From Actinomycetes bacterium (GTDB taxonomy: Bacteria > Actinomycetota > Coriobacteriia > Coriobacteriales > Eggerthellaceae), in NCBI GenBank assembly GCA_023460315.1, contig JAEWQO010000126.1, positions 6,992-70,991 on the forward strand: a stretch of DNA of 64,000 nucleotides, written 5' to 3'. The notes beneath the pieces are model-generated. The model saw only the letters and a program-made list of their open reading frames with translations, did no database searches and was not told the origin of the DNA. Shown here piece after piece: positions 59,665-64,000 of the stretch; the first letter of the stretch is position 1, and each line of letters starts with the position of its first letter. Made by a program: the position numbers and the translations under genes.

Positions 59665-60408
59665 TTGTTTGGCATAGGTGGATTCGAGCTTTTCCTCATT
59701 CTGCTGTTCGGGTTCCTCATCTTCGGACCCGACAAGCTGCCTGCCATGGCAAAGATGTTGGGAAAGGCCATTGCAAAGTTTAGAAGCGCCCAAGAAGAGA
59801 TGAACAAGGTCATCAAGACCGAGGTGTACGACCCGTCTTCCGACGAGCCTTTCAAAAACCCGCTTGAGGCCCTTTCAAAAGTGGGCGAGAGCGCGAAGAA
59901 GCTGGACAAGGACGAGAAGTCCGAGACGTTCTCCGAGCGCAAGGCGCGCTACGACAAGGAGCGTGCCGCCAAGAAAGCCGCCGAGGAGAAGAAGGCCGCT
60001 TCGACAACGGCCGCCGCGTCGTCTGCAGCTGCCGCTTCGGCGAAGCCGGAAAAGGCGGGGAAGTCGGCCGAGGAAGGGCCTGGGCCAGCCTCCGAGCCCA
60101 AGCCGACGCCGGATGAGCTGTACGGCACCAAGCCGGCGGCAAAGAAGCCCGCTGCCGCCTCTTCGGAGAAGTCCCCGGTTGCAGAGGCGACGACATCCGA
60201 ACAGGCTGCTTCTCAGAAAGCTGCGACAGCCGCTCCGGAGAAAGCTTCAACCGCGAAGGCGACGTCCGGCTCGCCTGTCGCAAAGGACTCCAAGAAGACG
60301 GCGGTCACGGCATCGAAGAAGAAGGAAACCCCGGCTGCGGGGGAGAAGGCGGCGTCGGCTGCGGAGTCGCCTGCGACACCTGCTGAAACCGAAGGGAAGG
60401 GGGAGTAG
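59665..60408 (+). CDS. tatA: Sec-independent translocase TatA/TatB-type subunit with a long Ala/Lys/Pro tail
   Basis: This 247-residue protein has a TatA/B N-terminus: a hydrophobic helix FELFLILLFGFLIFG, the hinge GPDKLPAMAKMLGKAIA and an amphipathic helix. It has a polar tail of about 190 residues dominated by Ala, Lys, Glu, Pro and Ser, far longer than in TatA (about 60-90 residues). The start is TTG at 59665, with AAAGGGG 6 bp upstream. tatC follows after 3 bp. No second TatA/B gene is in the window, so this may serve both roles. It would export the Tat-signalled DmsA seen at 36510. Confidence 0.88.
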   Translation: MFGIGGFELFLILLFGFLIFGPDKLPAMAKMLGKAIAKFRSAQEEMNKVIKTEVYDPSSDEPFKNPLEALSKVGESAKKLDKDEKSETFSERKARYDKERAAKKAAEEKKAASTTAAASSAAAASAKPEKAGKSAEEGPGPASEPKPTPDELYGTKPAAKKPAAASSEKSPVAEATTSEQAASQKAATAAPEKASTAKATSGSPVAKDSKKTAVTASKKKETPAAGEKAASAAESPATPAETEGKGE

Positions 60409-60411
60409 CTC

Positions 60412-61251
60412 ATGCCTATCGGACCGGCTCGTATGCCCCTTTTCGATCATCTTGGCGAACTGCGCATGCGCCTGGTGCGCATCGTGGTATGTCTCGCTGT
60501 CGCTATCTGCATTTTCTACTTGGCGACGCCCACGATTGCCCAGTTCCTGGCGCTTCCGATTTCCGAGTTCATGCCCCTCGATGCAAGCGGCAATATCGAT
60601 TTTGCGATCTTCGATCCCTTTGAAGCGTTTTCCATCCGCTTCAAGCTGTCACTATGGGTGTCCCTTGTGGCGTGTTCGCCGATCATCCTCTGGCAGATCC
60701 TTGCCTTCTTTCTGCCCGCCCTCAAACCGTCTGAGCGCAAATGGTTCATTCCGACCTTCGCGGCGGCCGTTGGACTGTTCATGTTCGGCACCCTGTTTTG
60801 CTATCTTGTCATCCTGAATCCCGCTTTCCAGTGGCTCACGGATCAGTCAGCAGGTTTGGGCGAGATCGTGCCGCGAGCGAGCACCTATTTGGACATGATC
60901 ATCAAATTCGAGATAGGCTTCGGCTTTGCTTTTGAATTGCCGCTCATTATTTTCTATCTGGTCATTTTCGATGTCGTTCCCTACAAGAAGTTGCGCGGCA
61001 GTTGGCGCATGGTCTACGTGGCGCTTATGGTCATTTCTGCCATGGCGACGCCGGACGCTTCTCCCGTCACCATGCTGCTCATGTTCGCGGCTCTGGTGGT
61101 GCTGTATGAGGGCAGTTTGCTCATTTCCCGCATCGTGCTGCGCAAGCGCATCAAGAAGCAGAATGAGGATCTTGACCGGGAAGAGGCCGAGGACAAGGAA
61201 TGGAACAAGGAATGGACTGCTGTCAAGAAGGCGAAGGAGTCCAAGAAGTAA
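60412..61251 (+). CDS. tatC: Sec-independent translocase TatC
   Basis: This 279-residue protein has six transmembrane helices and the TatC hallmarks: MPLFDHLGELRMRLVRI at the N-terminus (twin-arginine signal recognition), FDPFEAFSIRFKLSLWVSLV, IILWQILAFFLPALKPSER, FEIGFGFAFELPLIIF with the conserved Glu, and SAMATPDASPVTMLLM. A charged C-terminal tail of about 35 residues follows. GGGGGAG precedes the ATG. It forms a unit with tatA and precedes hypA. Confidence 0.95.
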   Translation: MPIGPARMPLFDHLGELRMRLVRIVVCLAVAICIFYLATPTIAQFLALPISEFMPLDASGNIDFAIFDPFEAFSIRFKLSLWVSLVACSPIILWQILAFFLPALKPSERKWFIPTFAAAVGLFMFGTLFCYLVILNPAFQWLTDQSAGLGEIVPRASTYLDMIIKFEIGFGFAFELPLIIFYLVIFDVVPYKKLRGSWRMVYVALMVISAMATPDASPVTMLLMFAALVVLYEGSLLISRIVLRKRIKKQNEDLDREEAEDKEWNKEWTAVKKAKESKK

Positions 61252-61283
61252 CGGTCTGACACCGCCCGGAGAAGGAGCGCGAA

Positions 61284-61655
61284 GTGCACGAACTGGGAAT
61301 CATGACAGGCGTGATGCAGGCTGTCGAGTCGTCGGCGAAAGAGGCTGGCGCGACCCGGGTGCTCAAGGTCACTCTGTCGGTGGGAGAGATGACGGAAGCT
61401 ATCGAAGACTCGCTGCAGTTTGCCTTCGAGGTGCTGTCGGAACATTCGATGTGCGAGGGTGCCGAGCTCGAGATTGCCATGGTGAAGCCGAAGAGCCGCT
61501 GCCTCGAATGCGGTGCCGAATACGAGCATGATCGCTTCCATATGTTCTGTCCCGTCTGCGACAGCTTTGCCACTGAGCTCATCGCCGGGCGTGAACTGCA
61601 GATAGACAGCATTGAGGTCGATCTGCCCGACAACGACGAAGAAACCGAGGGATAG
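61284..61655 (+). CDS. hypA: hydrogenase nickel-incorporation protein HypA
   Basis: This 123-residue metallochaperone starts MHELGIMTGVMQ, containing the N-terminal MHE nickel-binding motif, and has a zinc site built from CLECGAEY and CPVCDS. It delivers Ni to [NiFe]-hydrogenase with HypB. The start is GTG, with AAGGAG 7 bp upstream. hypB starts 2 bp after its stop. No hydrogenase structural genes are in the window. Confidence 0.95.
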   Translation: MHELGIMTGVMQAVESSAKEAGATRVLKVTLSVGEMTEAIEDSLQFAFEVLSEHSMCEGAELEIAMVKPKSRCLECGAEYEHDRFHMFCPVCDSFATELIAGRELQIDSIEVDLPDNDEETEG

Positions 61656-61657
61656 TC

Positions 61658-62311
61658 ATGCAGATCGATATGAAGCAACCCATTCTCGACAAGAATGACG
61701 AGCTGGCACGTGAGCTCCGCAAACGTTTTGCGGCGCATCGCGTGTTCGTGCTCGATTTGCTCGCCAGTCCTGGGTCGGGCAAGACGTCCACCATCCTGGC
61801 AACCATCGATGCGCTGCGCGACGAGTTCAACATCGCTGTCATCGAAGGCGACATCGCCAGCAATGTCGATGCGGAAAAGATCAAGGCGCAGGGCATAGCG
61901 GCGGTGCAGATTAACACCGGTGGCGCGTGCCATCTTGAGAGCGCGATGGTCAAGCGGGCGGTCGACATCCTTGATCTGGAGCGGTTGGATCTCATCATTT
62001 TGGAAAACGTCGGCAACTTGGTGTGCCCGACCGACTTCGACCTCGGAGAAAACGCAAAGGTCATGATTTTGTCGGTGCCGGAAGGCGACGACAAGCCCCT
62101 CAAATATCCGGGAGTCTTCCAAGTGTCCGAGGCGGTGGTTCTCAATAAGATCGACACCCTGCCGGTGTTTGATTTTGACCAGGACGCATTCGAGGCTTCC
62201 GTCAGGCAGCTCAATCCCCAAGCTCCCATCTTTCCCCTTGCCGCCACGAAAGGCGATGGCGTTGCCGAGTGGGCGGAATGGTTGGCCCGCAGGATTCGCG
62301 AAATTCAATAG
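61658..62311 (+). CDS. hypB: hydrogenase nickel-incorporation GTPase HypB
   Basis: This 217-residue SIMIBI-class GTPase has the P-loop LLASPGSGKTSTILATID, the switch region VIEGDIASNVDAEKI, the metal-binding TGGACHLESAMV, LIILENVGNLVCPTDFDLGE and the guanine-specificity motif NKIDTL. There is no His-rich N-terminal Ni store. It drives Ni transfer to hydrogenase with HypA, with which it is co-transcribed. A 79-bp gap separates it from nadE. Confidence 0.95.
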   Translation: MQIDMKQPILDKNDELARELRKRFAAHRVFVLDLLASPGSGKTSTILATIDALRDEFNIAVIEGDIASNVDAEKIKAQGIAAVQINTGGACHLESAMVKRAVDILDLERLDLIILENVGNLVCPTDFDLGENAKVMILSVPEGDDKPLKYPGVFQVSEAVVLNKIDTLPVFDFDQDAFEASVRQLNPQAPIFPLAATKGDGVAEWAEWLARRIREIQ

Positions 62312-62390
62312 AATCCTTGCAATCTGCTCGTAACATGGGGAGCGCATACTGGGGCTGCAGCCTGAAGCAGGGATGATAAGGAGCGCAAAC

Positions 62391-63209
62391 ATGCAAGCGA
62401 GAGAACGGTACCGCACGTGTGTCGAAGCGTTGAAAGCATATGCGGACAAAGCGGGATTCGAAGATGTCGTCATTGGCCTTTCGGGCGGGATGGATTCCAG
62501 TCTGACCGCGGTCATGAGCGTCGATGCGTTCGGTGTCGACCACGTGCACGGAGTGGTGCTTCCGGGACCCTACTCGACCGAGCATTCGGTCGATGATGCG
62601 TGGGACCTCGCCGACAACCTGGGAGTGGATATCTGCACGGTTTCCATCTGCGAGCCGTTTGAGGCGTTCGAGGGTGTGTTGGCCCGTGCGTGCGGCGGCG
62701 AGCTTACCGGGGTCGCCGCAGAAAACACCCAGGCACGGTGCCGCATGGTGTGCCTGATGGCGCTTTCAAACGCGCATGGCTGGATGCTGGTCAATACCGG
62801 CAACAAGAGCGAGGCGATGATGGGCTATTCCACGCTGTACGGCGATACGGCAGGAGCGTTTGCCCCCATCGGAGGCCTTTATAAGACCGACGTGTACACC
62901 GTTGCGCTCTGGCGCAACGAGGAAGCGGCCGCGAAGGGGATTGTGCCGCCGATTCCGTCGCATGTGTTCACCAAGCCTCCCAGTGCCGAGCTTTCTCCCG
63001 GACAGGAAGACGAGAAGACCCTTGGCGTCGACTATGCCACCCTTGATGCGCTGCTGGTCGCACATGTCGAGCGCGGCCAAGGAGCTGAGGAGCTGATTGC
63101 CTCAGGGTTTGACGCCGCGATGGTGCGACGGGTGCTTGCCACCATCGCCTCGACTGCTTTCAAGCGTGCTCAGGAACCTCCCTTTCCCGAGGCTCCCTTT
63201 TACGGATAG
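62391..63209 (+). CDS. nadE: NAD synthetase
   Basis: This 272-residue ATP-pyrophosphatase-fold enzyme makes NAD from deamido-NAD. The PP-loop is VVIGLSGGMDSSLTAVMSVD, followed by AENTQARCRMVCLMALSNAH and LVNTGNKSEAMMGYSTLYGD, then IPPSHVF-like (PPIPSHVFTKPPSAEL) near the C-terminus. There is no glutaminase domain, so ammonia is the expected N donor. AAGGAG lies 7 bp before the ATG at 62391. It is the last gene before the repeat-rich end of the window. Confidence 0.93.
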   Translation: MQARERYRTCVEALKAYADKAGFEDVVIGLSGGMDSSLTAVMSVDAFGVDHVHGVVLPGPYSTEHSVDDAWDLADNLGVDICTVSICEPFEAFEGVLARACGGELTGVAAENTQARCRMVCLMALSNAHGWMLVNTGNKSEAMMGYSTLYGDTAGAFAPIGGLYKTDVYTVALWRNEEAAAKGIVPPIPSHVFTKPPSAELSPGQEDEKTLGVDYATLDALLVAHVERGQGAEELIASGFDAAMVRRVLATIASTAFKRAQEPPFPEAPFYG

Positions 63210-64000
63210 GCCGATTCTCGGCTGTGTGATTCGTCGGGGTTTCCGGGAAGACTGCGTGCGTTGGCGTACTGGTCGCAAAGGTGCAGGGAATGACCTTCCG
63301 CGCCATGCACGGTGGCCGACGGGTCGCTGCATCCGGAGTCATAACTCCGATCCATGCGCGAGAGTCCAGCAGGCGATACCCATTCAAGCAGACAATCTTG
63401 GTCCAACTCCGATCCATGCGCGAAATCTCCCTGTCGATGAAGCACCGATCGTTTCCATACGGGCCGGTTTTGCCACGCTTGCTGCCGCGGGAGGAGCGCT
63501 CGCATCAGGTGGTTCGGGAATTCAGGGACCTTCCCTCGCTCCCGCGGTCGAGGGAATTCGCGTGTCCGATGTGTCCGCGGCGAGTTTTCGTCGGCTGTTG
63601 ATACGTTCATCGTCGGCAGCGGTATGGTAAGACGGTCGGCCGCCATGGAGCCAATCGACGGACGATGACCGGTCGTGGCCGGCAAATGCCTTCTTTGCCT
63701 TCTCGGAGGCGAGAGCTATGGGGCTGCTGGCCGGAGCGAGCGCAGAGGTCGCCGCCCCGGCCGCGATTGCGAGCCTGCCCCGGCCGCCGCGCCGGCCGCG
63801 ATTGCCGACCCGCCCTGGGTGCGATTGCGAGCCTGCCCCGGCCGCGATTGCCGACCCGCCCTGGCCGCCGCGCCGGCCGCGATTGCGAGCATGCTCCGGG
63901 CGCGATTGCGCGCCTGCCCCGGCCGCGATTGCCAATCCGCCCCGGCCGCGATTGCCGACCTGCCCTGGGCGCGGCTTCCGTGCTGGTTGTGCTCGCCCAT
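63210..64000. other. gene-free end of the window with repeats
   Basis: No gene is recognised; the region may continue past the window. It contains a 19-bp direct repeat, AACTCCGATCCATGCGCGA, at 63343-63361 and 63405-63423, and the GCGATTGC array listed separately. Confidence 0.55.
63763..63955. repeat. iteron-like array of GCGATTGC, 8 copies at 23- and 35-bp steps
   Basis: GCGATTGC occurs at 63763, 63798, 63821, 63844, 63879, 63902, 63925 and 63948. Steps are 35, 23, 23, 35, 23, 23 and 23 bp. The spacers are GC-rich (CCCGCCCTGG, CCTGCCCCGGCC), with a 12-bp insertion in the longer units. The regular spacing is close to two helical turns for most copies. Confidence 0.8.

Noticed and set aside
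1..64000. tRNA, rRNA and insertion sequences
   Set aside because: No cloverleaf-like gene, rRNA segment or transposase was noticed by eye; tRNAscan and an IS search would be needed to exclude them fully.

Overview
The window reads as a chromosomal segment of an anaerobic, fairly GC-rich bacterium. The best fit is a Coriobacteriia/Eggerthellaceae-type actinobacterium. This rests on the gene set (two DMSO-reductase-family operons, a menaquinone methyltransferase, an Fhs-FchA-FolD one-carbon module, Hyp and Tat genes, KdpDE, and a cai/fix-like electron-bifurcation or transfer island) and on intergenic regions full of GC-rich minisatellites. No rRNA, tRNA, CRISPR array or insertion sequence was recognised. 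Two perfect 16-bp ParB sites (parS, 8017-8032 and 48312-48327) suggest that the window lies in the origin-proximal part of the chromosome.

Left part (1-10.2 kb): a KimA-like potassium importer, a DUF2252 protein, small membrane, cupin and hypothetical genes, fabH on the minus strand, a flavodoxin-fold oxidoreductase and a class I glutamine amidotransferase (peptidase C26). These are separated by long gene-poor, repeat-rich gaps.

Central island (10.5-30.3 kb): two CaiB/BaiF CoA-transferases, an FMN/4Fe-4S/FAD enoate-reductase-like protein, two SLC13-type anion transporters, a CaiA-like acyl-CoA dehydrogenase, a DinB/TIGR03083-type protein, FixC, FixX, an enoyl-CoA hydratase/isomerase, an acyl-CoA ligase, a GNAT, sigma-54 (RpoN), a sigma-54 activator, FixA and FixB. 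Three good -24/-12 promoters sit in front of the first CoA-transferase, the reductase operon and fixA, so the island carries its own sigma factor, activator and target promoters. The layout resembles the carnitine cai/fix system but has no BCCT carnitine carrier. I infer import, CoA activation and ETF-linked reduction of an unidentified unsaturated carboxylate.

Middle (30.3-46 kb): a response regulator/histidine kinase pair whose kinase has lost its canonical start codon; coaX; fhs-fchA-folD, where FolD lacks cyclohydrolase residues that neighbouring FchA could replace; a Tat-exported DmsABC operon; a double-MarR regulator overlapping a second DmsAB that has neither Tat signal nor membrane anchor; and a Xaa-Pro peptidase.

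Right part (46-64 kb): tsaE followed by one gene fusing TsaB, RimI and TsaD, with a linker containing a parS site and 20 perfect AAATGC repeats; a 1.3-kb gene-free repeat region; kdpB directly followed by kdpD and kdpE but with no kdpA or kdpC; menG (minus); and a plus-strand series of an amidohydrolase, a small membrane protein, tatA, tatC, hypA, hypB and nadE. The window ends in an iteron-like GC-rich repeat array. All positions and motifs were read by eye; no database search or computation was run.
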